64,000 bases of DNA from Pelagibius sp965227505 (GTDB lineage Bacteria; Pseudomonadota; Alphaproteobacteria; Kiloniellales; Kiloniellaceae): assembly GCF_965227505.1 (NCBI RefSeq), contig NZ_OZ245757.1, forward strand, positions 930,001-994,000, given 5' to 3'. A program made the position numbers and the translations under genes. Of the stretch, positions 32,795 to 41,575 are shown piece by piece; position 1 is the stretch's first letter; each line of letters starts with the position of its first letter. Under the pieces are notes generated by a model. The model saw only the letters and a program-made list of their open reading frames with translations. It did no database searches and was not told the DNA's origin.

Positions 32795-33628
32795 CTACTG
32801 CAGGACCCGCAGGAGTGACTGCGGGATCTGGTTGGCCTGCGATACGGCCGAGACCGCCGCCTGAACCAGCACCTGGTTTGACACCAGCTTGCTTTGCTCA
32901 GCCGCCAGATCGACGTCCATGATCGCAGACTTGGCCGCGTCGATGTTCTCCAGCGAGGTGGCGATCTGCTGACCGCGGAACTCGAAACGGGAGATCAACG
33001 CACCAGCCGTCGCCCGTGCCTCCGAAACCGCGTCGATGGCCGTGTCGATCGCGTCCATCGCGGCCGAAGCAGCGGGGGCGGCGCCGACCGAAAGGTTGAC
33101 GCCCAGGGTTGCCGCGCCAAAGGCGGAAAAGCCCGTGGCCAGCCCCTGGAAGTCCACCGTGATGGTGTCGGAGACATCGGTACCGACGAAGTAGTCGGCC
33201 GTGGCAGGACCGCCATCCAGCAAAGATTGACCGTTAAAGCGCGTGGTATCGGCAATATCGGTAATCTCGCTGACCAGTTCCTGGTATTCGGCATCGATGA
33301 AGCCGCGTTCCGTATCGGTCGGCACGCCCGACAGCGACTGGGCCGCCAAGGCCTTCATCCGCTGCAGAACGTCGGCGATACGGCCGAGGCCGCCATCGGC
33401 AACCTGCACAACGGAAGCACCCTGGGAGGCGTTGATCCCCGCCTGGGTGAGCGCCGTGACATCGGCCTTCAGACGGGTGCCGATGGCAAGACCGGCGGCA
33501 TCGTCCGAGGCCTTCACGATGCGCGAGCCGGAGGCCAGCTTGCCCACCGAGGCCGAAGCCTGGGACGAGTTTTTGTTGAGATAACGAAGGGCGGAGTTGG
33601 CCGCCGTATTCGTAGCAACAACAGGCAT
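32795..33628 (-). CDS. flagellin 1 (group I, last gene of operon B)
   Basis: 277 residues; no D2/D3 insertion of the large kind. The N-terminus MPVVATNTAANSALRYLNKN differs from its siblings, which have RFLNYNSS. The conserved D0/D1 helices span about 1-136 and 200-277, with a short variable part in between (QGLATGFSAFGAATLGVNLSVGAAP). Lys at residue 54 (TRLKADV) is shared with flagellins 2-4. C-terminal LLRVLQ completes D0. Downstream are the long inverted repeat at 32725 and then flaG-like, fliD and fliS, possibly read from the same transcript. Confidence 0.95.
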   Translation of the reverse strand: MPVVATNTAANSALRYLNKNSSQASASVGKLASGSRIVKASDDAAGLAIGTRLKADVTALTQAGINASQGASVVQVADGGLGRIADVLQRMKALAAQSLSGVPTDTERGFIDAEYQELVSEITDIADTTRFNGQSLLDGGPATADYFVGTDVSDTITVDFQGLATGFSAFGAATLGVNLSVGAAPAASAAMDAIDTAIDAVSEARATAGALISRFEFRGQQIATSLENIDAAKSAIMDVDLAAEQSKLVSNQVLVQAAVSAVSQANQIPQSLLRVLQ

Positions 33629-33712
33629 AATTCAATTCCTTCTACTTGAAGAGCCCCCGCCCGCCCCTTGGCAGGACGAGCGGAATGAACCGGCCTACTT
33701 GGCCAGCGACGC
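33629..33712 (-). ncRNA. conserved hairpin leader of flagellin 1
   Basis: Read as mRNA: a CUGGCC-AAGUA-GGCCGG hairpin (about 33690-33706), a GC-rich hairpin (about 33657-33683), then CUUC-AAGUA-GAAG (33639-33651) directly followed by GAA and the AGAAGGA ribosome-binding site. The start codon is 10-12 bases beyond. The same three-hairpin pattern precedes flagellins 2-10. This cis-acting leader is inferred from repeated sequence and pairing-preserving changes. Confidence 0.6.
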
Positions 33713-34564
33713 TTACTGCAGGACCCGCAGGAGTGACTGCGGGATCTGGTTGGCCTGCGACACGGCCGAGACCGCCGCCTGAACCAGCACCTGGCTGGAC
33801 ACCAGTTTGCTTTGTTCAGCCGCCAGATCGACGTCCATGATCGCGGACTTGGCCGCGTCGATGTTCTCCAGCGAGGTGGCGATCTGCTGACCGCGGAACT
33901 CGAAACGGGAGATCAACGCACCGGCCGTCGCCCGCGCCTCGGAGACCGTATCGATGGCCGCATCGATCACCGACATGGCACCGGCTGCCGCGGTGGCGGT
34001 AGCCACGTTGGTGTTGGCAGTCGCGGCAATGCCCAGCGCGGTCGAGGTATAGCCGTCAACGCCGGAAAGGGCGGTGAAGGCCACCGTGATGGTGTCGCTG
34101 ACGTCGGTACCGACGAAGTAATCGGCAGCCGCAGCGGCAGCCGTCGCACCATCCAACAGGGAAGCACCGTTAAAGCGCGTTGTACCCGCAATATCGGTGA
34201 TTTCCTGCCGCAGCTCCTGGTACTCGGCGTCGATGAAGCCACGCTCCGTATTGGTCGGCACGCCCGACAGCGACTGGGCCGCCAGGGCCTTCATCCGCTG
34301 CAGAACATCGGCAATACGGCCGAGACCACCGTCGGCGACCTGCACGACCGAGGCACCCTGGGAGGCGTTGATGCCCGCCTGGGTGAGCGCGGTGACGTCG
34401 GCCTTCAGACGCGTGCCGATGGCAAGACCGGCGGCGTCGTCAGAGGCCTTCACAATGCGCGAGCCGGAGGCCAGCTTACTGACCGAGCTCGTCGCCTGGG
34501 ACGAGTTACTATTGAGGAAACGAAGGGCGGAGTTGGCCGCCGTATTCGTAGCAACAACAGGCAT
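33713..34564 (-). CDS. flagellin 2 (group I, operon B)
   Basis: 283 residues. Its variable part (FTALSGVDGYTSTALGIAATANTNVATATAAAG) is nearly that of flagellin 8, and similar to flagellin 3. LDGATAAAAAADYFVGTD before it is also shared with flagellin 8 apart from Ala/Asp exchanges. The SSQATSSVSKLASGS head matches flagellins 8-10 rather than its operon neighbours 3-5, which suggests recombination between copies. SQVLVQ near the C-terminus replaces NQVLVQ of most siblings. Confidence 0.95.
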   Translation of the reverse strand: MPVVATNTAANSALRFLNSNSSQATSSVSKLASGSRIVKASDDAAGLAIGTRLKADVTALTQAGINASQGASVVQVADGGLGRIADVLQRMKALAAQSLSGVPTNTERGFIDAEYQELRQEITDIAGTTRFNGASLLDGATAAAAAADYFVGTDVSDTITVAFTALSGVDGYTSTALGIAATANTNVATATAAAGAMSVIDAAIDTVSEARATAGALISRFEFRGQQIATSLENIDAAKSAIMDVDLAAEQSKLVSSQVLVQAAVSAVSQANQIPQSLLRVLQ

Positions 34565-34648
34565 AGTACAGTTCCTTCTACTTGAAGAGCCCCCGCCCGC
34601 CCCTTGGCAGGACGAGCGGAATGAACCGGCCTACTTGGCCAGCGACGC
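34565..34648 (-). ncRNA. conserved hairpin leader of flagellin 2
   Basis: Nearly identical to the spacer in front of flagellin 1, except that the bases just before the ATG are CTGTACT in place of TTGAATT. Both AAGUA pentaloop hairpins and the GC-rich middle hairpin are present. Confidence 0.6.
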
Positions 34649-35494
34649 TTACTGCAGCACCCGCAGCAGGGACTGCGGGATCTGGTTGGCCTGCGACACC
34701 GCCGAGACCGCCGCCTGAACCAGCACCTGGTTTGACACCAGCTTGCTTTGTTCAGCCGCCAGATCGACATCCATGATCGCAGACTTGGCCGCGTCGATGT
34801 TCTCCAGCGAGGTGGCGATCTGCTGACCGCGGAACTCAAAACGGGAGATCAAAGCACCAGACGTCGCCCGCGCCTCGGAGACCGTGTCGATGGCCGTATC
34901 GATCAGCGCCATGGCAGCGGTCGCTGCTACGGCCGAGGCCACATTGATCGCAGCGGTCATGCTGAGCGCCGTCGAGGTATAGCCGTCAACGCCGGAGAGA
35001 GCGGTGAAGGCCACCGTGATGGTGTCGCTGACGTCGGTACCGACGAAGTAGTCGGCAGCCTGGGCAGCGGCAGCACCACCATCCAACAGAGAAGCACCGT
35101 TAAAGCGCGTCGTGATCGCAATATCGGTGATTTCCGAGCGCAGCTCCTGGAACTCGGCGTCGATGAAGCCGCGTTCCGTGTTGGTCGGCACGCCTGACAG
35201 CGACTGGGCCGCCAGGGCCTTCATCCGCTGCAGAACGTCGGCGATACGGCCGAGACCGCCGTCGGCAACCTGCACCACCGAGGCACCCTGGGAGGCGTTG
35301 ATCCCCGCCTGGGTGAGCGCGGTGACGTCGGCCTTCAGACGCGTGCCGATGGCAAGACCAGCGGCGTCGTCGGAAGCCTTCACGATGCGCGAGCCGGAGG
35401 CCAGCTTGCCCACCGAGGCCGAGGCCTGGGACGAGTTGTAGTTGAGAAAACGGAGAGCCGAGTTGGCCGCCGTATTCGTAGCAACAACAGGCAT
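34649..35494 (-). CDS. flagellin 3 (group I, operon B)
   Basis: 281 residues. The variable part (AFTALSGVDGYTSTALSMTAAINVASAVAATAA) is related to flagellins 2 and 8. It is unusual in having RATSGALISR where the other copies have RATAGALISR. The head SSQASASVGKLASGS is shared with flagellins 1 and 4. Lys at residue 54. A near-identical 84-base leader precedes it. Confidence 0.95.
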   Translation of the reverse strand: MPVVATNTAANSALRFLNYNSSQASASVGKLASGSRIVKASDDAAGLAIGTRLKADVTALTQAGINASQGASVVQVADGGLGRIADVLQRMKALAAQSLSGVPTNTERGFIDAEFQELRSEITDIAITTRFNGASLLDGGAAAAQAADYFVGTDVSDTITVAFTALSGVDGYTSTALSMTAAINVASAVAATAAMALIDTAIDTVSEARATSGALISRFEFRGQQIATSLENIDAAKSAIMDVDLAAEQSKLVSNQVLVQAAVSAVSQANQIPQSLLRVLQ

Positions 35495-35578
35495 GGTTCA
35501 ATTCCTTCTACTTGAAGAGCCCCCGTCCACCCCTTGGCGGGGCAGCCGGGATAAGCCGGCCTACTTGGCCAGCGACGC
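35495..35578 (-). ncRNA. conserved hairpin leader of flagellin 3
   Basis: Contains GGCC-AAGUA-GGCC and CUUC-AAGUA-GAAG hairpins. The middle stem is changed to CCCGGCUGCCCC / GGGGUGGACGGG, still able to pair. Confidence 0.6.
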
Positions 35579-36412
35579 TTACTGCAGGACCCGCAACAGG
35601 GACTGCGGGATCTGGTTGGCCTGCGACACCGCCGAAACCGCCGCCTGAACCAGCACCTGGTTGGACACCAGCTTGCTCTGTTCAGCCGCCAGATCGACAT
35701 CCATGATCGCAGACTTGGCCGCGTCGATATTCTCCAGCGAGGTCGCGATCTGCTGACCGCGGAACTCGAAACGGGAGATCAACGCACCAGCCGTGGCCCG
35801 CGCTTCCGACACCAGGTCGATGGCCCGGTCGATCGCCGACATGGACGCCGAAGCGCCCGTCGCCGAAGCGACGTTACCGACCACACCGAGCCCCGTGGAG
35901 GTGAAGGTGGTCGCACTGGCCGCCAGGTCCTGGAAGTCCACCGTGATGGTGTCGCTGACATCGGTACCGACGAAATAGTCGGCTGTCGCAGCGGCACCAC
36001 CCAGCAACGACTGGCCGTTGAAGCGGGTCGTGTTGGCGATGTCCGTGACCTCGGATTTCAGCTCCTGATACTCGGCATCGATGAAGCCGCGCTCCGTATC
36101 GGTCGGCACGCCCGACAGCGACTGGGCCGCCAGAGCCTTCATCCGCTGTAGAACATCGCCGATTCGGCCGAGGCCGCCGTCGGCGACCTGCACAACGGAA
36201 GCACCCTGGGAGGCGTTGATCCCCGCCTGGGTCAGAGAGGTGACATCGGCCTTCAGACGCGTGCCGATGGCAAGACCGGCGGCATCGTCCGAGGCCTTCA
36301 CGATGCGCGAGCCGGAGGCCAGCTTGCCCACCGAGGCCGAAGCCTGGGACGAGTTGTAGTTGAGAAAACGGAGAGCCGAGTTGGCCGCCGTATTCGTAGC
36401 AACAACAGGCAT
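35579..36412 (-). CDS. flagellin 4 (group I, operon B)
   Basis: 277 residues. The variable part (FQDLAASATTFTSTGLGVVGNVASATGASASMSAIDRAIDLVSEAR) is the counterpart of flagellin 9 (FQDLAGGAAAFTSVGLGVIGNVASATGASASMSAIDTAINLVSEAR). LLGG replaces LLDG ahead of it. It has RIGDVLQR where the others have RIADVLQR or, in flagellin 9, RISDVLQR. Fourth position in operon B matches the fourth position of flagellin 9 in operon A. Confidence 0.95.
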   Translation of the reverse strand: MPVVATNTAANSALRFLNYNSSQASASVGKLASGSRIVKASDDAAGLAIGTRLKADVTSLTQAGINASQGASVVQVADGGLGRIGDVLQRMKALAAQSLSGVPTDTERGFIDAEYQELKSEVTDIANTTRFNGQSLLGGAAATADYFVGTDVSDTITVDFQDLAASATTFTSTGLGVVGNVASATGASASMSAIDRAIDLVSEARATAGALISRFEFRGQQIATSLENIDAAKSAIMDVDLAAEQSKLVSNQVLVQAAVSAVSQANQIPQSLLRVLQ

Positions 36413-36496
36413 GGTTCAATTCCTTCTACTTGAAGTCGTTCCAGCCACCCCCTGCGGGAGCGGACGGGATGAGCCGGCCTACTTGGCCAGCGACGC
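36413..36496 (-). ncRNA. conserved hairpin leader of flagellin 4
   Basis: Carries both AAGUA hairpins. The middle part (CCCGTCCGCTCCCGC / GGGGGTGG) is almost base-for-base the same as the spacer before flagellin 9 at 41492-41575, strong evidence for block duplication or conversion. Confidence 0.6.
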
Positions 36497-37330
36497 TTAC
36501 TGGAGGACCCGCAACAGGGACTGCGGGATCTGGTTGGCCTGCGACACCGCCGAGACCGCCGCCTGAACCAGCACCTGGTTTGAGACCAGCTTGCTCTGTT
36601 CAGCCGCCAGATCGACGTCCATGATCGCAGACTTGGCCGCGTCGATGTTCTCCAGCGAGGTCGCGATCTGCTGACCGCGGAACTCGAAGCGAGAAATCAA
36701 CGCACCGGCCGTCGCCCGCGCCTCGGAGACCGTATCGATGGCCGTATCGATCAGCGCCATGGCGCCGGTCGCACTGGCCGCGGTGTCAACGGCAACGTCG
36801 ACGCCCAGCGCAGCGGCCCGGAAGTCGGCTGTCGCCGCCGCCAGGGTACCGAAATTGACGGTGATGGTGTCGCTGACGTCAGTCCCGACGAAGTAATCCG
36901 AAGCGCCGGCGGTACCGACCAGCAGCGACTCGCCGTTGAACCGGGTGGTCAGGGCGATATCGGTAATCTCGCTGACCAGTTCCTGATACTCGGCGTCGAT
37001 GAAGCCGCGTTCCGTATCGGTCGGCACGCCTGACAGCGACTGGGCCGCCAGGGCCTTCATCCGCTGCAGAACGTCGGCAATACGACCGAGACCACCGTCG
37101 GCAACCTGCACCACGGAGGCACCCTGGGATGCGTTGATCCCCGCCTGGGTCAAGGCGGTGACGTCGGCGTTCAGACGCGTGCCGATGGCAAGACCGGCGG
37201 CATCGTCCGACGCCTTCACGATGCGCGAGCCGGAAGCCAGCTTGCCCACCGAACCTGACGCCATGGACGAGTTGTAGTTCAGAAAACGGAGGGCCGAGTT
37301 GGCCGCCGTATTCGTAGCAACAACGGGCAT
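36497..37330 (-). CDS. flagellin 5 (group I, first gene of operon B)
   Basis: 277 residues. The variable part (NFGTLAAATADFRAAALGVDVAVDTAASATGAM) is the counterpart of flagellin 10. SSMASGSVGKL is unique in the head region, and Asn at residue 54 is shared with operon A genes instead of its own operon. First in the unit: a sigma-54 promoter and three FlbD-like sites lie 130-300 bases upstream. Confidence 0.95.
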   Translation of the reverse strand: MPVVATNTAANSALRFLNYNSSMASGSVGKLASGSRIVKASDDAAGLAIGTRLNADVTALTQAGINASQGASVVQVADGGLGRIADVLQRMKALAAQSLSGVPTDTERGFIDAEYQELVSEITDIALTTRFNGESLLVGTAGASDYFVGTDVSDTITVNFGTLAAATADFRAAALGVDVAVDTAASATGAMALIDTAIDTVSEARATAGALISRFEFRGQQIATSLENIDAAKSAIMDVDLAAEQSKLVSNQVLVQAAVSAVSQANQIPQSLLRVLQ

Positions 37331-37400
37331 GGTTCAATTCCTTCTACGTGAAGTGCCCCCACCACCTCCTGCGGCGGGGTGCATTGAGTGCCCTACTTGG
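37331..37400 (-). ncRNA. conserved hairpin leader of flagellin 5 (operon B leader)
   Basis: Not an intergenic spacer but a true 5' leader. It still has the pattern: GUGUCC-AAGUA-GGGCAC, then CCCCGCCGC-AGGAG-GUGGUGGGG (GGA in the loop), then CUUC-ACGUA-GAAG before AGAAGGA. Stems differ from the intergenic copies but still pair. Confidence 0.6.
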
Positions 37401-37456
37401 ACACCCGGAACCCCGACGCCGGACGGAATCCGGGCGCAGTGGTCCGAAGCCTCCTA

Positions 37457-37473
37457 AGCAAATCGAATACCAA
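37457..37473 (-). promoter_or_regulatory. sigma-54 promoter of flagellin operon B
   Basis: On the minus strand TTGGTATTCGATTTGCT: GG and GC ten bases apart with TTGCT at -12; the -24 half is TGGTAT instead of TGGCAC. It predicts a leader of roughly 115 bases before flagellin 5. Confidence 0.7.
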
Positions 37474-37560
37474 CATCAGGATGAGTCCGAAAGAGCGATG
37501 CTCTATGAACACTTAGATAATGAAGTTGATTATGATGATAGATGCTCTACCGGACAAAAC

Positions 37561-37629
37561 GGCAAGTTCTGCCGCTGTACGCGGCAAGAATTGCCCAGTA
37601 CAGGCAGTAACGCGGCAGATTTTGCCGCC
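37561..37629. promoter_or_regulatory. three FlbD-like sites upstream of operon B
   Basis: GGCAAGTTCTGCCG (37561-37574), GCGGCAAGAATTGCCC (37581-37596) and GCGGCAGATTTTGCCGCC (37612-37629) are imperfect inverted repeats of one type, about 90-170 bases upstream of the sigma-54 promoter, a normal distance for an enhancer-binding protein. Confidence 0.6.
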
Positions 37630-37760
37630 CGTGCATCTCGCTGTGGACGTCAGGCTGGAATCGGCTGACGACGGGAAGCTTTCGGAAAGACGGGTGCCGC
37701 GATGCCGTGATCGCGGCGTTCTTTTTTGACGGACAGCGCCCCCTGCTGTCCCGTTCGCGC

Positions 37761-37792
37761 AAAAAAAAGGGGTGCCGGCGAACCGGCACCCC
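37761..37792 (-). terminator. terminator of flagellin operon A
   Basis: On the minus strand GGGGTGCCGG-TTCG-CCGGCACCCC followed by T8: a perfect ten-pair stem. It lies 45 bases after the flagellin 6 stop. Confidence 0.95.
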
Positions 37793-37837
37793 TCTCTCGA
37801 AAGCCCTACTCCTAAGAGAAGGCGTTCTCTCCTGCGC

Positions 37838-38704
37838 CTACTGCAGGACCCGCAGGAGTGACTGCGGGATCTGGTTGGCCTGCGACACGGCCGAAACGGC
37901 CGCCTGAACCAGCACCTGGTTCGAGACCAGCTTGCTCTGTTCAGCCGCCAGATCGACGTCCATGATCGCAGACTTGGCCGCGTCGATGTTCTCCAGTGAG
38001 GTCGAGATCTGCTGACCGCGGAACTCGAAACGGGAGATCAGCGCACCCGCCGTCGCCCGTGCCTCGGATACTGTGTTGATCGCAACATCGATAGCCGCCA
38101 TGGCAACCCCTGCGGCTGTGCCAGTGCCAACGCTCTGAGCAACACCGGCGAACAAAGCCGGCGCCGCAAAGTTGGTAACGGCGCCAGGAGCGGCAACAAG
38201 ATCGTTGAAGTCGACCGTGATGGTATCCGTGACGTCGGTGCCGACGAAATAGTCAGCCGTGGCCGCGGCGGGCGCGCCGGCCGCAGAAACGCCCAGCAGG
38301 GTCGCTCCGTTGAACCGGGTCGTCGTCGCAATATCGGTGATTTCACCGACCAACTGCTGGAACTCGGCATCGATGAAGCCGCGTTCCGTATTGGTCGGCA
38401 CACCCGACAGCGACTGGGCCGCAAGAGCTTTCATCCGCTGCAGAACATCGGCAATACGGCTGAGACCGCCGTCGGCGACCTGCACAACGGACGCACCCTG
38501 GGAGGCGTTGATCCCAGCCTGGGTCAGGGCCGTGACGTCGGCGTTCAGACGGGTGCCGATGGCAAGACCGGCGGCATCGTCCGACGCCTTCACGATGCGC
38601 GAGCCGGAGGCCAGCTTGCTGACCGAACCCGACGCCTGGGATGAATTGTAGTTGAGAAAACGGAGGGCCGAGTTGGCCGCCGTATTCGTAGCAACAACAG
38701 GCAT
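37838..38704 (-). CDS. flagellin 6 (group I, last gene of operon A)
   Basis: 288 residues, the longest of group I. Its variable part (LLGVSAAGAPAAATADYF... FNDLVAAPGAVTNFAAPALFAGVAQSVGTGTAAGVAM) carries extra Ala/Pro residues. It shares PALFAGVAQ-like sequence with flagellin 7 (LALFSGAAQ). QQISTSLENID differs from the otherwise invariant QQIATSLENID. Transcription ends at the strong terminator just downstream. Confidence 0.95.
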   Translation of the reverse strand: MPVVATNTAANSALRFLNYNSSQASGSVSKLASGSRIVKASDDAAGLAIGTRLNADVTALTQAGINASQGASVVQVADGGLSRIADVLQRMKALAAQSLSGVPTNTERGFIDAEFQQLVGEITDIATTTRFNGATLLGVSAAGAPAAATADYFVGTDVTDTITVDFNDLVAAPGAVTNFAAPALFAGVAQSVGTGTAAGVAMAAIDVAINTVSEARATAGALISRFEFRGQQISTSLENIDAAKSAIMDVDLAAEQSKLVSNQVLVQAAVSAVSQANQIPQSLLRVLQ

Positions 38705-38788
38705 AGTACAGTTCCTTCTACTTGAAGAGCCCCCGCCCGCTCCCCATGGGAGCGAGCGGATTGAACCGGCCTACTTGGCCAGCGACGC
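38705..38788 (-). ncRNA. conserved hairpin leader of flagellin 6
   Basis: GGCC-AAGUA-GGCC, then CCGCUCGCUCC-CAUGG-GGAGCGGGCGG (11 pairs, with different stem bases from the flagellin 1/2 spacer), then CUUC-AAGUA-GAAG. Confidence 0.6.
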
Positions 38789-39628
38789 TTACTGCAGCAC
38801 CCGCAGCAGGGACTGCGGGATCTGGTTGGCCTGCGACACCGCCGAGACCGCCGCCTGAACCAGCACCTGGTTTGACACCAGCTTGCTTTGTTCAGCCGCC
38901 AGATCGACATCCATGATCGCAGACTTGGCCGCGTCGATGTTCTCCAGCGAGGTGGCGATCTGCTGACCGCGGAACTCGAAACGGGAGATCAAAGCACCGG
39001 CCGTCGCACGCGCTTCCGACACCGTGTTGATGGCGTTGTCAATTGCCGCCATGGCCGACTCCGCGTTGACTGCGGTATCAACAGCTTGAGCCGCACCGGA
39101 GAACAGCGCCAGAGCCTGGAAGCTGGCCGTCGCGGCCGCCAGATTCTGGAAGTCCACCGTGATGGTGTCGCTGACGTCGGTGCCGACGAAATAGTCAGCT
39201 GCCGCAGCGGCACCATCCAGCAACGACTGGCCGTTGAAGCGGGTCGTATCTGCGACGTCGGTGATCTCGAGCACCAACTCCTGGAACTCGGCATCGATGA
39301 AGCCGCGTTCCGTATTGGTCGGCACGCCCGACAGCGACTGGGCCGCCAGGGCCTTCATACGCTGCAGAACATCGGCAATACGGCTAAGACCGCCGTCGGC
39401 GACCTGCACGACCGAGGCACCCTGGGAGGCGTTGATGCCAGCCTGGGTCAGAGAGGTGACGTCGGCGTTCAGACGCGTGCCGATGGCAAGACCGGCGGCG
39501 TCGTCAGAGGCCTTCACGATGCGCGAGCCGGAAGCCAGCTTGCTGACCGAGCTCGACGCCTCGGACGAGTTGTAGTTGAGAAAACGGAGGGCCGAGTTGG
39601 CCGCCGTATTCGTAGCAACAACAGGCAT
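38789..39628 (-). CDS. flagellin 7 (group I, operon A)
   Basis: 279 residues from ATG 39628; a 12-residue upstream extension in the same frame lies in the leader and is rejected. The variable part reads FQNLAAATASFQALALFSGAAQAVDTAVNAESAM. The head SSEASSSVSKL is unique in having Glu. ELVLEITDVAD replaces ELVSEITDIAD. No close partner in operon B is obvious, which suggests that one copy was lost or replaced there. Confidence 0.95.
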   Translation of the reverse strand: MPVVATNTAANSALRFLNYNSSEASSSVSKLASGSRIVKASDDAAGLAIGTRLNADVTSLTQAGINASQGASVVQVADGGLSRIADVLQRMKALAAQSLSGVPTNTERGFIDAEFQELVLEITDVADTTRFNGQSLLDGAAAAADYFVGTDVSDTITVDFQNLAAATASFQALALFSGAAQAVDTAVNAESAMAAIDNAINTVSEARATAGALISRFEFRGQQIATSLENIDAAKSAIMDVDLAAEQSKLVSNQVLVQAAVSAVSQANQIPQSLLRVLQ

Positions 39629-39712
39629 AGTACAGTTCCTTCTACTTGAAGTCGTTCCAGCCACCCCACAACAGGATGGCCGGGATAAGCCAGCCTACTT
39701 GGCCAGCGACGC
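39629..39712 (-). ncRNA. conserved hairpin leader of flagellin 7
   Basis: First hairpin CUGGCC-AAGUA-GGCUGG has one arm changed but stays paired through G-U. The middle hairpin is GGCCAUCC / GGGUGGCU, and the second small hairpin CUUC-AAGUA-GAAG is intact. Confidence 0.6.
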
Positions 39713-40564
39713 TTACTGCAGCACCCGCAGCAAGGACTGCGGGATCTGGTTGGCCTGCGACACGGCCGAGACCGCCGCCTGAACCAGCACCTGGTTTGAC
39801 ACCAGCTTGCTTTGCTCAGCCGCCAGATCGACATCCATGATCGCAGACTTGGCCGCGTCGATGTTCTCCAGCGAGGTGGCGATCTGCTGACCGCGGAACT
39901 CGAAACGGGAGATCAACGCACCGGCCGTCGCACGCGCCTCGGACACTGTATTGATCGCCGCGTCGATCACCGCCATGGCGACGGAGGCGGCGCCGGCGCT
40001 GGCCACGTTGGTGTTCGCCGTCGCGGCAATGCCCAGAGCAGTCGAGGTATAACCTTCAACGCCGGAGAGGGCGGTGAAGGCCACCGTGATGGTGTCGGTG
40101 ACGTCGGTACCGACGAAGTAGTCGGCGGCATCGGCGGCAGCCGTCGCACCATCCAACAGGGAAGCACCGTTAAAGCGCGTTGTACCCGCGATATCGGTGA
40201 TTTCCTGCCGCAGCTGCTGATACTCGGCATCGATGAAGCCGCGTTCCGTATTGGTCGGCACGCCCGACAGCGACTGGGCCGCCAGGGCCTTCATCCGCTG
40301 CAGAACGTCGGCGATGCGGCCGAGACCGCCGTCGGCGACCTGCACCACGGACGCACCCTGGGAGGCGTTGATCCCCGCCTGGGTCAAGGCGGTGACGTCG
40401 GCGTTCAGACGCGTGCCGATGGCAAGACCGGCGGCGTCGTCCGAGGCCTTCACGATGCGCGAGCCGGAGGCCAGCTTGCTGACCGAGCTCGTCGCCTGAG
40501 ACGAGTTGTAGTTGAGAAAACGGAGAGCCGAGTTGGCCGCCGTATTCGTAGCAACAACAGGCAT
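39713..40564 (-). CDS. flagellin 8 (group I, operon A)
   Basis: 283 residues. The variable part (AFTALSGVEGYTSTALGIAATANTNVASAGAASVAM) is nearly that of flagellin 2 in operon B. GTDVTDTITV is shared with flagellin 6 only. QQLRQEITDIAGTTRFNGASLLDGAT matches flagellin 2 apart from one Glu/Gln change. Codon-level identity with flagellin 2 extends into this variable part. Confidence 0.95.
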   Translation of the reverse strand: MPVVATNTAANSALRFLNYNSSQATSSVSKLASGSRIVKASDDAAGLAIGTRLNADVTALTQAGINASQGASVVQVADGGLGRIADVLQRMKALAAQSLSGVPTNTERGFIDAEYQQLRQEITDIAGTTRFNGASLLDGATAAADAADYFVGTDVTDTITVAFTALSGVEGYTSTALGIAATANTNVASAGAASVAMAVIDAAINTVSEARATAGALISRFEFRGQQIATSLENIDAAKSAIMDVDLAAEQSKLVSNQVLVQAAVSAVSQANQIPQSLLRVLQ

Positions 40565-40657
40565 AGTACAGTTCCTTCTACTTGAAGTCTTCGCCCTGCC
40601 AAGCCTCTCGGCAAGACGCTCCCAGCCGACCTACCTGGCCGGCATTTCAACTGACGC
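40565..40657 (-). ncRNA. conserved hairpin leader of flagellin 8
   Basis: This is the most divergent intergenic copy: GCCGGCC-AGGUA-GGUCGGC (seven pairs), a changed middle segment, then CUUC-AAGUA-GAAG. The changed stem still pairs, which supports selection for structure. Confidence 0.6.
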
Positions 40658-41491
40658 TTACTGCAGGACCCGCAGGAGGGACTGCGGGATCTGATTGGCC
40701 TGCGATACAGCCGAGACCGCCGCCTGAACCAGCACCTGGTTTGAGACCAGCTTGCTCTGTTCAGCCGCCAGATCGACGTCCATGATCGCAGACTTGGCCG
40801 CGTCGATATTCTCCAGCGAGGTGGCGATCTGCTGACCGCGGAACTCGAAACGGGAGATCAAGGCACCGGCCGTGGCACGCGCCTCGGAAACCAGGTTGAT
40901 CGCCGTGTCGATCGCCGACATGGACGCCGAAGCGCCCGTCGCCGAAGCGACGTTGCCGATCACGCCAAGACCCACAGAGGTGAACGCGGCAGCACCGCCA
41001 GCCAGATCCTGGAAATCCACCGTGATGGTGTCGTTGACATCGGTACCGACGAAGTAGTCGGCCGTGGCAGCGTTACCATCCAGCAACGACTGGCCGTTGA
41101 AGCGGGTCGTCAGGGCGATATCGGTAATCTCGGACTTCAGCTGCTGATACTCGGCATCGATGAAGCCGCGCTCCGTATCGGTCGGCACGCCCGACAGCGA
41201 CTGGGCCGCCAGGGCCTTCATACGCTGCAGAACGTCGGAGATACGGCCGAGACCGCCGTCGGCGACCTGCACCACGGAGGCACCCTGGGAGGCGTTGATG
41301 CCAGCCTGGGTCAGAGAGGTGACGTCGGCGTTCAGACGCGTGCCGATGGCAAGACCGGCGGCGTCGTCTGACGCCTTCACGATGCGCGAGCCGGAGGCCA
41401 GCTTGCTGACCGAGCTCGTCGCCTGGGACGAGTTGTAGTTGAGAAAACGAAGGGCGGAGTTGGCCGCCGTGTTCGTAGCAACAACAGGCAT
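40658..41491 (-). CDS. flagellin 9 (group I, operon A)
   Basis: 277 residues. Counterpart of flagellin 4: the variable parts align over their whole length with few changes. GTDVNDTITV has Asn where the others have Ser or Thr. RISDVLQR is unique to this copy. It is second in operon A, directly after flagellin 10, as flagellin 4 is second in operon B after flagellin 5. Confidence 0.95.
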   Translation of the reverse strand: MPVVATNTAANSALRFLNYNSSQATSSVSKLASGSRIVKASDDAAGLAIGTRLNADVTSLTQAGINASQGASVVQVADGGLGRISDVLQRMKALAAQSLSGVPTDTERGFIDAEYQQLKSEITDIALTTRFNGQSLLDGNAATADYFVGTDVNDTITVDFQDLAGGAAAFTSVGLGVIGNVASATGASASMSAIDTAINLVSEARATAGALISRFEFRGQQIATSLENIDAAKSAIMDVDLAAEQSKLVSNQVLVQAAVSAVSQANQIPQSLLRVLQ

Positions 41492-41575
41492 GGTTCAATT
41501 CCTTCTACTTGAAGTCGTTCCAGCCACCCCCAGCGGGAGCGGACGGGATGAGCCGGCCTACTTGGCCAGCGACGC
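41492..41575 (-). ncRNA. conserved hairpin leader of flagellin 9
   Basis: Almost identical to the spacer before flagellin 4 (36413-36496), with both AAGUA hairpins and the same GTCGTTCCAGCC segment. Confidence 0.6.

Larger units (their letters stand above)
37331..37837 (-). promoter_or_regulatory. 507-base regulatory region between flagellins 5 and 6
   Basis: The stretch without genes holds, in minus-strand order, the terminator of operon A (37761-37792), three FlbD-like sites (37561-37629), a sigma-54 promoter (37457-37473) and the flagellin 5 leader. The short plus-strand frames here show no sign of coding. Confidence 0.8.

Noticed and set aside
33812..34585. Plus-strand frames of about 250 codons opposite the flagellin genes (also at 32894, 38888, 39812)
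   Set aside because: They recur because the flagellin genes are repeats; translations are Arg/Gly/Asp-rich shadows without start context.
37348..37837. Small plus-strand frames in the flagellin 5/6 gap
   Set aside because: The interval is fully explained by a terminator, FlbD-like sites, a sigma-54 promoter and leader; no SD or family resemblance.
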